A stretch of 64,000 nt of DNA from G963663495 sp963663495 (GCA_963663495.1 OY760427.1:3472001-3536000), one strand, 5' to 3'; shown: positions 45,119 to 54,700, counted from the first letter of the stretch. Numbers and translations are program-made. Notes: generated from the letters alone by a model not told the origin.

Positions 45119-45283
45119 ATGAGCATAGATAAATCCCCGAAGCCCGGTAACAAGATTCAGGAAACGAAACGCCCCGGCCGCCCCGTAACAAACGACATTC
45201 TCAATATCCAACAATCCATCCCTACCATACCGGAAGAACTGGCGAAAGCCATCCTGTCCGCACCACCAAAGCACAAAAAGTAA
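45119..45283 (+). CDS. 54-residue ORF near the right end of the ISXO2-like element
   Basis: The ATG at 45119 opens MSIDKSPKPGNKIQETKRPG, then a Gly-Arg-Pro basic patch, and ends LAKAILSAPPKHKK. The last part is also preserved, without a start, in the MITEs (KLANAILSAPPKHKK in copy 3). I recall small basic ORFs with a similar GRP...PEELAKAI pattern next to ISXO2-type transposases, but cannot verify it here. It may be a transposition accessory or part of the terminus. It is too short to rule out chance. Confidence 0.45.
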   Translation: MSIDKSPKPGNKIQETKRPGRPVTNDILNIQQSIPTIPEELAKAILSAPPKHKK

Positions 45284-45322
45284 CGCCCGCGAAAACGCGT
45301 GGCACTCAGCCATATAACTCCC

Positions 45323-45791
45323 AAATGCATGCAGAGGAGCAGTCATTTCCGATACTTCGGAGAAAATATCAGAAGACCGGTGCGCCTCGGCGATCTCGGC
45401 GTCCGTCAATCCCTCAATGATCTGCATCGGTGCGGCAGCACGCATCGCCCGGTCAAGCGGGTCCCTTAGGAAAAGGCTACTATGTTCGTTTGTCCTCTGC
45501 ACAGCGCGAGCCACCCACTCGCCGAACAGGCTGTCGCCGCGTCGGAGATGATGATCAAGAAAGCTTAGCGGAGCGCCGACGGTGAAGGTGTGGAGCCAAA
45601 GCGACACCTTGGCCAGCTCTACCGCCATTGGGATCTTATCAACACCGTAGACGCACCGCTTGAGCACCATGCGACGGATAATGTGCTGATCGTCAAGCTG
45701 ATCCGTATTGTATGCCCGGCCCTTGTCCTCCGCGTTACCAATGATCTTATTGCGGATAGCGTCAATCCTCTCTGCAAGCGGAGAAAGATAT
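45323..45791 (-). pseudogene. Captured 469-bp internal piece of the Eco57I-type gene
   Basis: Colinear with 53676-54144, no gaps, six differences by eye (about 98.7% identity). It encodes VLKRCVYGVDKIPMAVELAK, FLDHHLR and GDSLFGEWVARAVQ without ends. The junctions are exact: AAATGCAT after the ISXO2-like right end, AAAGATAT before the MITE left end. It cannot encode a functional enzyme. It records two insertions into a copy of the gene followed by joint transposition. Confidence 0.92.
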
Positions 45792-45962
45792 GGGAGTTAT
45801 ATGGCTGAATGCCACGCGTTTTCGCAGGAGTTACTTTTTGTGCTTTGGTGGTGCAGACAGGATGGCTTTCGCCAGTTCTTCATAATCGGTTCCCCCTTTT
45901 CACGAAAAACTGCAATTATTTCAAATAACTCAACACGTGGGTACGCATGGAATATAATTATC
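45792..45962 (+). repeat. 171-bp IS1595-derived MITE, copy 2
   Basis: Same length and structure as copy 1, beginning GGGAGTTATATGGCTGAATG. It is followed by ATATATTA and the tnpB core, exactly as in unit 1. Its left end is immediately preceded by AAAGATAT of the Eco57I-type gene piece. Confidence 0.85.
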
Positions 45963-45992
45963 ATATATTAGGGAGTTATATATCACAGTGCC

Positions 45993-47243
45993 ATGCCCGA
46001 AACGGTTAGTGCATACCGCAATATCACATACAGGCTGTTGCCCGGAAGTCGAAGTAACGCCAAGCAACTTGCTGGATTAGCGGGTGCGTGTAGGTTTGTG
46101 TGGAATGCCATCCTCGCAGAGCAGAGCGAGGCCTACAAGAAAGCGAAAGAGGCTGGAGAGAAGCCGCCCTCGGTAAGCTTCTTCTCGCTGGGGAAGCGGT
46201 TCACGGCACTGCGCCGTACGGTCGAGTGGCTACCTGAATACTCCTTTGGTGTCGTTAGATACACATTGAAATATCAGGCGGATGCATGGAAGGCATTCTT
46301 CAAGGAAGGTAAGAGAAGACCGAGATTCCATTCCAGACGTGGTAGTACGCCTTCGTTCACGATCCCGGATAACGTAAGGGTTCGGGATGGCAAGCTGTAT
46401 ATCCCGAAAGTGGGATATATGGCGCTCCGCAGGCGGGGAGGCAACCCGTACCCTGATGGTATACCCATCAAAGCCACTGTAAAGAAGAACGCCGGCAAAT
46501 GGTATGCTGTCATCTGCTACAAGATTGAGGCACCTGTAATAGAGGATACCGGCAGTGCTGTAGGCATTGACCGTAATTGCGGGCAGATCGCTATGGTCTC
46601 CACAGAGGGCGATACAAGCATTATCAGACAACCGGATACCAAGCGTCTTGATGCCAAGTTGAAGCGGCATCAGCGAAGACTGGCGAGACAGAAGAAAGGC
46701 TCCAACCGTCGTAACAGGCGGAAGCATAGAATCGCCCGCATACAGCGCAAGCGTGCTAACATCCTCAAGAATGCGAACCACCAGGTAAGTCGCAGTATTG
46801 CCAAATGCTCCTCAACGGTGATACTGGAGGACCTAAAGATCAAAGCGATGACTCGTTCAGCTAAGGGGACGATGGAGAGCTTTGGCACAAACGTCAGACA
46901 GAAGTCTGGCCTCAACCGTGGAATACTGCGAACAGGTTGGGGCCAGCTGGATCAGATGCTGAGCTATAAGTGCCGCAAGGTGATAAAGGTTACCGCTGCC
47001 TATACCAGTCAGCGGTGTTCTGTGTGTGGGCACACAGAAGCGAGTAACCGTAAGACGCAGAGCAAATTCAAGTGTATGTCCTGTGGACATGCGGATCATG
47101 CAGACCTGAATGCGGCTGCAAACATACTGGCCTCCGGGATTGGGGCTTCTGCACGGCGAGGGGCGTTCGGGTTACCGACCCCTATGACCCGTGAAATTGA
47201 TACTAGTGCCTCACTGTGTACAGTTGGTCACTCACGTATATAA
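45993..47243 (+). CDS. tnpB: TnpB RNA-guided endonuclease-family protein, copy 2
   Basis: 416 residues, about 95% identical to copy 1 by eye. D193, E279 and D371 of the RuvC-like site and the four zinc-ribbon cysteines are intact. It stops at TAA within the right terminus (CGTATATAATTCCC), five bases from the element end, so any guide-RNA scaffold must overlap the coding 3' end. A hairpin-forming segment GGGGCGTTCGGGTTACC with ACCCC lies about 70 bp before the end. Both copies keep open frames and catalytic residues, which suggests selection on the nuclease. Confidence 0.88.
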   Translation: MPETVSAYRNITYRLLPGSRSNAKQLAGLAGACRFVWNAILAEQSEAYKKAKEAGEKPPSVSFFSLGKRFTALRRTVEWLPEYSFGVVRYTLKYQADAWKAFFKEGKRRPRFHSRRGSTPSFTIPDNVRVRDGKLYIPKVGYMALRRRGGNPYPDGIPIKATVKKNAGKWYAVICYKIEAPVIEDTGSAVGIDRNCGQIAMVSTEGDTSIIRQPDTKRLDAKLKRHQRRLARQKKGSNRRNRRKHRIARIQRKRANILKNANHQVSRSIAKCSSTVILEDLKIKAMTRSAKGTMESFGTNVRQKSGLNRGILRTGWGQLDQMLSYKCRKVIKVTAAYTSQRCSVCGHTEASNRKTQSKFKCMSCGHADHADLNAAANILASGIGASARRGAFGLPTPMTREIDTSASLCTVGHSRI

Positions 47244-47248
47244 TTCCC

Positions 47249-47382
47249 ATCTGTAAGTAGTCGTTATGTCGGTCCAGGTACGGCGTCGTGATCTCAACCC
47301 ACTGGTCAATCTGCCGGAGGATGCTCTTATCCTTCAGCCAAGCGTGGTACGCGTCCAACCGGCGTCGGATGTCTTCCATCAT
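47249..47382 (-). pseudogene. DUF1828/DUF1829 gene, 5' part
   Basis: Starts MMEDIRRRLDAYHAWLKDKS and reads IDQWVEITTPYLDRHNDYLQ before the transposon. Its ATG overlaps the stop of the DUF6978-like gene (ATGA), so the two formed an operon. See the 3' part for the rest. Confidence 0.85.
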
Positions 47383-47802
47383 GTGAAGAGATCCCTGTGG
47401 ATGTGGGGTGGCCGCGTTACGTTGCAATACCGAAGAAAGTCTTCCAGCGTCGTCCACACGTCGGTCAGTTCTCGGAAGCTATCTCGCGGGACGGAAAATG
47501 CCCACTTATCGCCGTAGCCTTCTCGGTAGATGTGGATATGAGGCGTCCCGACCTCCTCGCCATCTGGATTGCGGTGAGGCGGTCCGCCAAGGTCAAGCCG
47601 CACGAGTACCACGACCTTCCGGCTTCGATTCTGCATCTTACACTTTGCGAAGGTCAATCCGGCCCCGGCTCAGGTCGAGCAGAAACTGCTTCCGGCCATC
47701 GGCGGACTGAAGACGAAGGGAGATCGACTCACCCTCCATCGGGAACCCGTTGTGGTTGTCACTAGTGCGGTGCTTTTCCATCTCGATAAGGGCGTCGGCT
47801 TC
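47379..47802 (-). pseudogene. DUF6978-like gene, truncated and frameshifted
   Basis: After a shared CTTCAA junction with tnpB copy 3, the frame reads EADALIEMEKHRTSDNHNGF and LRLQSADGRKQFLLDLSRGR, then after a one-base shift near 47650 QNRSRKVVVLVRLDLGGPPH, RNPDGEEVGTPHIHIYREGY and GDKWAFSVP. This pattern (RxDLGGxPHRNPDGE, HLHxYREGxGDKWA) is that of DUF6978. The N-terminal start is lost. It preceded the DUF1828 gene with a 4-bp overlap; the pair may be a two-gene accessory system. Confidence 0.7.
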
Positions 47803-48461
47803 AACTTAGCATCAAGACGCTTCGTATCCGGTTGTCTGATAATGCTTGTGTCGCCCTCTGTGGAGACCATAGCGACCTGCCCGCAATTACCTACAGCACC
47901 GCCGGTATCCTCTATTACAGGTGCCTCCATCTTGTAGCAGATGACAGCATACCCTTTGCCGGCGTTCTTCTTTACCGTGGCTTTGACGGGTATACCATCA
48001 GGGTACGGGTTGCCTCCCCGCCTGCGGAGCGCCATATATCCCACTTTCTGGATATACAGCTTGCCATCCCGAACCCTTACGTTATCCGGGATCGTGAACG
48101 AAGGCGTACTACCACGTCTGGAATGGATTCTCGGTCTTCTCTTACCCTCCTTGAAGAATGCCTTCCATGCATCCGCCTGATATTTCAATGTGTATCTAAC
48201 GACACCAAAGGAGTATTCAGGTAGCCACTCGACCGTGCGGCGCAGCTCCGTGAACCGCTTCCCCAGCGAGAAGAAGCTTACCGAGGGCGGCTTCTCTCCA
48301 GCCTCTTTCGCTTTCCTGTACGCCTCGCTCTGCTCTGCGAGGATGGCATTCCACACAAACCTACACGCACCCGCTAATCCAGCAAGGTGCTTGGCGTTAC
48401 TCCGACTTCCGGGCAACAGCCTGTATGTGATATTGCGGTATGCACTAACCGTTTCGGGCAT
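47799..48461 (-). pseudogene. TnpB copy 3, truncated and missing its first catalytic aspartate
   Basis: Matches copies 1 and 2 from MPETVSAYRNITYR to RLDAKLK, where it joins the DUF6978-like gene. A 9-bp in-frame deletion removes I-D-R, so GAVGIDRNCG reads GAVGNCG and the catalytic D193 is gone. The C-terminal half with the other acids and zinc ribbon is missing. The left terminus (GGGAGTTATATACC, ending at 48483) is intact, preceded by no MITE. Confidence 0.9.
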
Positions 48462-48483
48462 GGCACTGTGGTATATAACTCCC

Positions 48484-48753
48484 TAATCCTGCAATATTCA
48501 TGATGTACCCTGTTCGGGTCTAGAAGTGCTGTTTCGGTACCTGCAGGACCGATTGTGCGTTGTTCATGCGTAGGGACGACCATGAGAGGGGCTGAAAACA
48601 CCAGTTTAGGCCCTTTTCCCGACTCGATAGCGGTCACATTACCGAGATTTTGGGAAGACGTCTGTCGGGTAGACACACCTCTGCCTACCTTCTCTTTCCG
48701 CTTTCCGCGTTGGGCGCCTGCGGTGTCGAAGCGCAGGCGCAAATATGACTTAG
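48484..48753. other. Gene-free stretch between tnpB copy 3 and IS1634 copy 2
   Basis: About 270 bp without a convincing frame. A strong inverted repeat GCGCCTGCG...CGCAGGCGC (9-bp stem, 9-base loop) lies at about 48714-48740 next to the IS1634 end and could act as a terminator-like hairpin, though no T-run follows. Confidence 0.35.
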
Positions 48754-51103
48754 CCTAACTTCGCCATCCGGTCAGGGGAAAACGCTGAGTTCCGTCTCCA
48801 ATTCTCTCGTTTTTCCCTCCTAATAGCGCTATTTCGGCTAAATTCGGCGTTTTTCGACCTTTTTTAGCCGACTTTTTCGGAAAAGACAATGTGGTGCTAT
48901 AGAGGTGTGGACGGGAACCTCCCCCCAACCACCCCGGTACCTTACCCCGTACCAATTCCACACTCCGATCATGTTTATCCGAAACCGACCCTACAAACGT
49001 AAAGACGGTAAAAAATGCAACAGCTTTGCCCTCATCGAATCCTATCGCAAAGACGGTACCTCCAAACACCGTACCCTCCTTAATCTCGGCCCGAACTTCA
49101 ACATCCCCCGCAGTCTGTGGGGGGAGCTGACCCACTGTGTTACTGCCCGACTCAAAGGGAAAGCCAGCCTCCCTTTCCAGAATGATGAAGCCTTTCTCAA
49201 TGCGGTCGACGACATCGTTGCACATCTCGAAAGCAAGGGCTACGACATCCATCGCACATCCCATCAGCAACACCTCATTGATCCAGAGAAAACAACCCAT
49301 CCCGATTCCCGGACCGTCGGCGGAGAACGACTGATCCTTCAGACATTGGAACAGCTCGGACTGGCTGTACTGCTACGTTCGCTCAACTTCTGCGAGAAAC
49401 ACGTCAAGCTCTGCTGTGCGCTGATCGTCGGACGTATGCTCCACCCGGGCAGTGAACGAGAAACGCATAAATGGCTGTGTAAAACCTCCAGTGTTCTGCA
49501 GCTTCTGGATTTGGAACCCCCGAGTCTCAACACCCTCTATCGTTGCACTGATCTGATCCATAAGCATATGGATGAGATCCTGGAGAAACTCTTTGGCATT
49601 ACCAAAGCGGTATTGCAGTTTGAAGAAACGATCGTCTTTTATGATTTAACCAATACCTATTACCACGGCAAGAAGAAAGGGAAGTTGTTGTCGCATGGGC
49701 GCAGCAAGGAGAAGCGCAGTGATTGTCCATTGGTTACGCTGGCGCTCACCCTGGATGGTTCGGGGTTCCCCCGCAATGTGCAGATCCTGCCGGGCAATGC
49801 AGGGGAACCGGCAACGCTCAAAGAGGCGATTGAGAAACTAAACGGCGCTACGCCCACAGTGATTATGGACTCCGGCATTGCGACGGAGAAGAATCTGCAG
49901 TACCTGAAAGAACAGGGACTGAACTGGATCACCGTGGAGCGTTCCAAAGCCCCTCCAGTCCCCGAAAACAAGCCGGATCAACAGTTTACGACCGCAGGGG
50001 GAGTCAAGATCAAAGCCTGGAAGATCACCAAAAAGGAAAAAGATGTTGAAGATGTTGAAGAGGAAAAAGACGTTGAAGATAATGCGGAACTGCGCGTGTT
50101 TGTGCACAGTGAGGCTAAGCAGGCGAAGGAGGATCAGATCCTTGAAACCCAATGCAAGAAGTTTGTGAAGGCGCTCACTACACTACATGAGGGACGCTCG
50201 AAACCCGGGTACTTGAAGAACTATGAAAAGGTCACGATAAAGGTTGGTCGTCTGAAGGAAAAGTACAAGAAGGTCTCACACCTGTATGAGGTAGAGATCA
50301 GCAAAAAGGAGGGCACCAAGCATGCAGAATCCGTTACGGTGACCCGGCGTGCTTCGCATGCGCGTCGCACCCAGGCCAGCGGAGGGTATGTGCTTCGGAC
50401 CAGTCATTCCGGATGGTCGGTGGAAACGGTTGCACGAACCTACTGGCGACTTACAGAGATTGAGCGCACATTCAGAGTGATGAAATCGGACCTCGGTCTA
50501 CGGCCCATCTACCACAGCAGAGATGACCGCATTGAAGGACATCTGTTCATCACGGTACTGGCTTATCATGCTGCCCATCTGGTTCGCACCAGACTCAAGG
50601 AACACGGGATTCATGATAGTTGGGCGACGATCCGAGACAGGTTGAACAGGATTCATCGGATTACGACCAAGATGGTTAAGAACCAATATCGGTACCTGAT
50701 CACGGAGGTGGATCAGGATCTGCCTCCGAGCATGGTACAGTTCTTTGCGGTACTGGGATACATGTATGATCCGGATGCGACCCGCACCGTGACCGAGCAT
50801 GTGGAGGAAGCGAGTGCACCGGTGAGCCAGCAGCCTCCAGACTCATGACGCATGGTCCCTTCACAACGGTTGAGGTAGCGTACTCCAGATGGAGCCACCA
50901 GAGCTACGTCCGATGGAAACGATCCGAGATAGATCGCAGCGAAACAGGCGGCAAAACACTAGGTAATCAGGGATTCAAACCACCCTAAACCAACTTCAAC
51001 CGATCCGGTAAATCTCACCATCCATTGCTCCTGAAAAAACGGTCCAAATATGGCCACGGGAGAATTCCGTAGGTTAGTAGCACTACGAAATGGCGAAGTT
51101 AGG
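48754..51103 (+). mobile_element. IS1634-family element, copy 2
   Basis: About 2.35 kb bounded by a perfect 14-bp inverted repeat CCTAACTTCGCCAT (48754-48767 and 51090-51103). It holds one intact transposase. The sequence on the right continues a terminase-like frame, so the insertion interrupted that gene. A right-end fragment of the same subtype is at 12620-12926. Confidence 0.85.
48971..50848 (+). CDS. IS1634-family transposase
   Basis: About 625 residues from ATG 48971 (MFIRNRPYKRKDGKKCNS). The DDE residues sit in IVFYDLTNTYYHGKK, PTVIMDSGIATEKN and YWRLTEIERTFRVMKSDLGL. A charged stretch KKEKDVEDVEEEKDVEDN near residue 380 is a low-complexity insert. The frame is unbroken through the region where copy 1 is frameshifted. 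It is probably functional. Confidence 0.9.
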   Translation: MFIRNRPYKRKDGKKCNSFALIESYRKDGTSKHRTLLNLGPNFNIPRSLWGELTHCVTARLKGKASLPFQNDEAFLNAVDDIVAHLESKGYDIHRTSHQQHLIDPEKTTHPDSRTVGGERLILQTLEQLGLAVLLRSLNFCEKHVKLCCALIVGRMLHPGSERETHKWLCKTSSVLQLLDLEPPSLNTLYRCTDLIHKHMDEILEKLFGITKAVLQFEETIVFYDLTNTYYHGKKKGKLLSHGRSKEKRSDCPLVTLALTLDGSGFPRNVQILPGNAGEPATLKEAIEKLNGATPTVIMDSGIATEKNLQYLKEQGLNWITVERSKAPPVPENKPDQQFTTAGGVKIKAWKITKKEKDVEDVEEEKDVEDNAELRVFVHSEAKQAKEDQILETQCKKFVKALTTLHEGRSKPGYLKNYEKVTIKVGRLKEKYKKVSHLYEVEISKKEGTKHAESVTVTRRASHARRTQASGGYVLRTSHSGWSVETVARTYWRLTEIERTFRVMKSDLGLRPIYHSRDDRIEGHLFITVLAYHAAHLVRTRLKEHGIHDSWATIRDRLNRIHRITTKMVKNQYRYLITEVDQDLPPSMVQFFAVLGYMYDPDATRTVTEHVEEASAPVSQQPPDS

Positions 51104-51328
51104 TCAAGGCTATGCGTAATCCGAGCTTGGGACCGATTGTCCTTAAGCACGGAAGCGAGTCGGCATGCCAAGGTGCTGATCACCATGAGCAGGCGCATAG
51201 GAATGACGCCCGCATCCGATGTTAGATTATCGGTCTTGGAGCGTACAACTTTAACGGATTTATTGAACTGGCAAGCGAACAGAAGGTTGGATTTGGGATA
51301 TGGCATCGGGTGTGTTACAGGGTGAATG
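51104..51328 (+). pseudogene. Possible phage terminase small subunit remnant
   Basis: Directly after the IS1634 end the frame reads VIRAWDRLSLSTEASRHAKV and LITMSRRIGMTPASDVRLSV, resembling the C-terminal half of P27-type terminase small subunits (R-x-x-G-M-T-P-x-S/D). It ends at a TGA at 51326. The N-terminus is replaced by the IS. Similarity is short and I am unsure; no other phage gene is near. Confidence 0.35.
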
Positions 51329-51452
51329 GGTATTGGGGTTTCTGAACGTTTGAGCGTCGCACAGGATCCCATTCAAACCGTTTATAATCAACATATTACA
51401 CCATAATATTAAACGACGATTCCCCGCCACTTAACTCCCTCATGAATAAGGG
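51286..51452 (-). repeat. Repeat R, copy 2
   Basis: Reverse complement of 9886-10052 with a few changes, including a changed base in the hairpin (CTCCCTCATGAATAAGGGAG). It overlaps the end of the terminase-like frame and lies 14 bp from MITE copy 3. Its GGGAGTTAAGTGGCGGGG end faces the MITE, suggesting a related IS1595-type terminus. Confidence 0.6.
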
Positions 51453-51465
51453 AGGCTAATAGATG

Positions 51466-51636
51466 GCAATTATATAGCATGCGTACCCACGTGTTGAGTT
51501 ATTTGAAATAATTGCAGTGTTTTCGTGAAAAGCGGGAACCGATTATGAAAAACTGGCGAACGCCATCCTGTCTGCACCACCCAAGCACAAAAAGTAACTC
51601 CTGCGAAAACGCGTGGCACTCAGCCATATAACTCCC
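51466..51636 (-). repeat. 171-bp IS1595-derived MITE, copy 3
   Basis: Reverse orientation. It carries the tail KLANAILSAPPKHKK of the small ORF on the plus strand. Its right end is followed by ATCTATTA, one base different from the ATATATTA found after copies 1 and 2. Its left end truncates the ORF that overlaps the end of the Eco57I-type gene. The two flanking 8-mers (TTATCACG and TAATAGAT) do not match, so the locus was rearranged after insertion. Confidence 0.85.
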
Positions 51637-51763
51637 TTATCACGCCACCATACGCAGGAGCCATCAGCCATCCCAAGAGGCCTTCCAACGCTAGTCCTCC
51701 CGCCACCGCCCTGTATCGGCGTACTGGCCCCACGATCGCCCCGCATTCAGGGAAACCTCTCAT
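51637..51763 (-). pseudogene. Start of a gene cut by MITE copy 3
   Basis: An ATG at 51763 overlaps the last 17 bp of the Eco57I-type gene and opens MRGFPECGAIVGPVRRYRAV, continuing for about 42 codons until the MITE. The overlap suggests it was the next gene of the restriction-modification operon. I do not recognise the fragment. It could also be chance. Confidence 0.35.
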
Positions 51764-54700
51764 AGTGTGTCACCTCCGCATCAGGGTGGCCAGCGCCGAG
51801 CGCGCTCGCCCATGCGAGTGCCAGGTCTCGGGATCGGTATGCTCCATATGCAGCCTTCTCCTCACGTTCGATAATGGAGAATGTAGAGTAGATGTAACGG
51901 ATGTCGTCCCGATCCGTGACGCCGTAGAGGTGGAAATAAAGCGCGTCGAGCTTGGCTCGCAGGTAGAGACGACGCTCGGCATCCCATCGGAAAGGTGGCA
52001 ATACTTTGCCGTTGTCGTCCATATATCCCATATCTCGGGCAAATGGAGCCATATCATGGGCTGTATATGTGAGTTCAAGCACTGCCTCGCGAACGATTTC
52101 CTCTGCCGTCTTGGGTCCGAAACTCACGGTTTTGTACCGCTCCGGCGGAACGACGGGAAGTTGCTCGATAATGTAAAGATTCAAGGTCTGGCCTTGGACC
52201 TTCTGCCGGGTAACAAAGTCAAGTACAATTGCATTCAGATTGGCTGCCAATAACCATTCTCTTCGGTTATTCGTCTCCGGTTTCAAAATCGGCACCTTGT
52301 TGCCGAACCCCACGGCAGGAAATACCGCGGCAATGAAGGTCCGCATGTTAGTGGCAGCGGTAATTTCCTTGAAGCCGACAATCCAGTCGGAATTCGGCGT
52401 CCATCCACACTCAGACTTGACTACCCAGAACCGCGGATTCGGCAGCCACTTCGGGTTGCTGTGCTGCTCAGGGACGGTCGGCTTCCCTTGGGCTGGGCGG
52501 TGAAGGTTCTCCGGGTTGATTACGATGCTGGCGGCACGGTGGTCGAACGCCTGCACCATCTTGCCCTCGTAAAGCGGAACCCATTCGCCGGACGGGCTCT
52601 GGAACCGGTTGCGCCCAACCGGCCACGCGCCTTCCTTCTCCTCCATTTCCGTGCGTGTGCGGAACAACCCGGAGTCGTTGGTCATGTCAAACATCCGCGT
52701 GTACTTCACGGGCCACGCCTTCACGACCTCGCCCGACGAGCGGTCCACCAGCACCGGAAGTCGGCCGTAAATTGCCTTTATGAGTTCCGCGTCGCGGCTT
52801 GAGCGAAAGATGGGAGCCGTACCTGTATTTGGATTGACCCGGGCAAAATCGTCAGGGGATAGAGAAAAACAGCGGTTCGGGTCTTTGATTTCAGCTACCG
52901 CGTGGAGATAGACGGCACACATTGCGGCCTCTTCCAGAGGCCGCAGACTGGCAACAAACGCGCAGAATTTGAAACGCGCGTCAACGTCTGGAAAGAATAC
53001 CTTCTTATTCTCGAAATCATAGAAGGCCTTGAGTCGCCCCTGCGTAGACACGCTCTTGAAAAACGGGGCCGCTCTCTTGTCCGATGCAATGCCGGACGGT
53101 ACAAGCAGCCCGATCAAGCCGTCGGGCTTGATAAGCATCATTGCCCGTTCAACAAACAGCGAATATATATTGAGGTCGCCGCGTGCCAACAGCGGATAGT
53201 CTCCCGATGTCCGGGCCACCAGTGCGGCCGCGCCTGCGCGTTCCCGAGCCAGCTGAAATTCCTTGGCCAGCGGGTCCCCCGCCTCCGCAAGTTCCGCTAT
53301 CATCCGCTTCCGGTCAGCGGCACGGGTAGCCATGGCAATCTCCGGTCGGCGGGCCGCAAACCATTCGACCTGCTGCAGCTTCATCCTGTCCCAAGGCGGG
53401 TTCCCGATAACCGCGTCAAAGCCACCTTCCAACTCCCCGGACTCCCACTTGGACCACACGCCAGGGAACGCTACCTGCCAGTGCAAGAACCGCTCGCTGG
53501 TAGCAAGTCGCAACGCATCCTTAAAGTGAGACGGAACAACCTGCTCATTTCCAAGCGACTTCCCCTGGGCAGCAGCTATCTGGTCACCAAATGCACCATC
53601 CAGCCACTGGAAGAACGCCACCCTGACCGGCCCTGACCGGATCCCCATCCAAGCAAAGGCATGAAGAACTGACAGAAATGCATGCAGAGGAGCAGTCATT
53701 TCCGATACTTCGGAGAAAATATCGGACGACCGGTGCGCCTCGGCGATCTCGGCGTCCGTCAATCCCTCAATGATCTGCATCGGTGCGGCAGCACGCATCG
53801 CCCGGTCAAGCGGGTCCCTCAGGAAAAGGCTACTATGTTCGTTTGTCCTCTGCACAGCGCGAGCCACCCACTCGCCGAACAGGCTGTCGCCGCATCGGAG
53901 ATGATGATCAAGAAAGCTTAGCGGAGCGCCGACGGTGAAGGTGTGGAGCCAAAGCGACACCTTGGCCAGCTCTACCGCCATTGGGATCTTATCAACACCG
54001 TAGACGCACCGCTTGAGCACCATGCGACGGATAATGTGCTGATCGTCAAGCTGACCCGTATTGTATGCCCAGCCCTTGTCCTCCGCGTTACCAATGATCT
54101 TATTGCGGATAGCGTCAATCCTCTCTGCAAGCGGAGAAAGATATCCCTCTACCCGTACTTCGGTCTCCGCCATAGCCTCAATGATGCGGTCAGCGAGGTA
54201 ATCCACAAGGTTGACGAGGAAGTGCCCGGAACCCATTGCAGGATCGCAGATCTTCAGCTCAAGAATTCGCTCGGCCGGATCCAACCGCTTAAGGCGGCCC
54301 AAACGCCGATCCTCCGGGACTTGCCGCGAAGCCAGATCCGACGCCTCGGCTGTGAAGGCGTTCATCCGGGATTCTACTAGAGGCCCGACCGCCTCCCGCA
54401 CGATCAAGTCGACCAGATCGTTGGGCGTATAATAGCTGCCAGAATCTTTACGGGCGAACACGTTAGGACGAACAACGATGCTCCCGGCTTCGCGCATCAC
54501 CTCACGCTCAAGGAGACGCTCGTAGATTGATCCAAGTTGCTGTACTCCGAGGTCCCGGTAATTGATGTACCGGCGTCCTTCACGCGTACGCTCGAACGAC
54601 AATGCATCAATCACTTCGGCCAACAACGCGTCCCCAAGCCGGACATTGGACAGTAAGGGCGTAGCTTCGCGGTCGAACAGTCCCCCATTGTAAGGCGGAA

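Larger units (their letters stand above)
43544..45322 (+). mobile_element. ISXO2-like IS1595-family element with passenger DNA
   Basis: 1,779 bp. The left end GGGAGTTATATAGCTGACTG and the complement of the right end GGGAGTTATATGGCTGAGTG form inverted repeats of about 27 bp. It encodes the transposase (43669-44625), a cytosine methyltransferase C-terminal fragment and a 54-codon ORF. The region around 44875-45118 has no gene I can identify. It is the likely source of the transposase that moves the MITEs and tnpB cores. Confidence 0.85.
43544..47248. mobile_element. 3,705-bp compound IS1595-type transposon with perfect 8-bp duplication
   Basis: ATCTGTAA flanks it exactly (43536-43543 and 47249-47256). 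Parts from left to right: an ISXO2-like element (43544-45322), 469 bp of an Eco57I-type gene (45323-45791), MITE copy 2 (45792-45962), and a tnpB core (45971-47248). The outer ends are the left end of the ISXO2-like element and the right end of the tnpB core. It interrupts a DUF1828 gene. The precise duplication shows that the entire array moved as one unit. Confidence 0.9.

Noticed and set aside
45065..45670. 201-residue methyltransferase-like gene
   Set aside because: The frame is a chimera of the captured Eco57I-type fragment and the antisense of the ISXO2-like right end, not a native gene.
51104..51328. Resident prophage indicated by a terminase
   Set aside because: The similarity is short, truncated by an IS and unaccompanied by any other phage gene.
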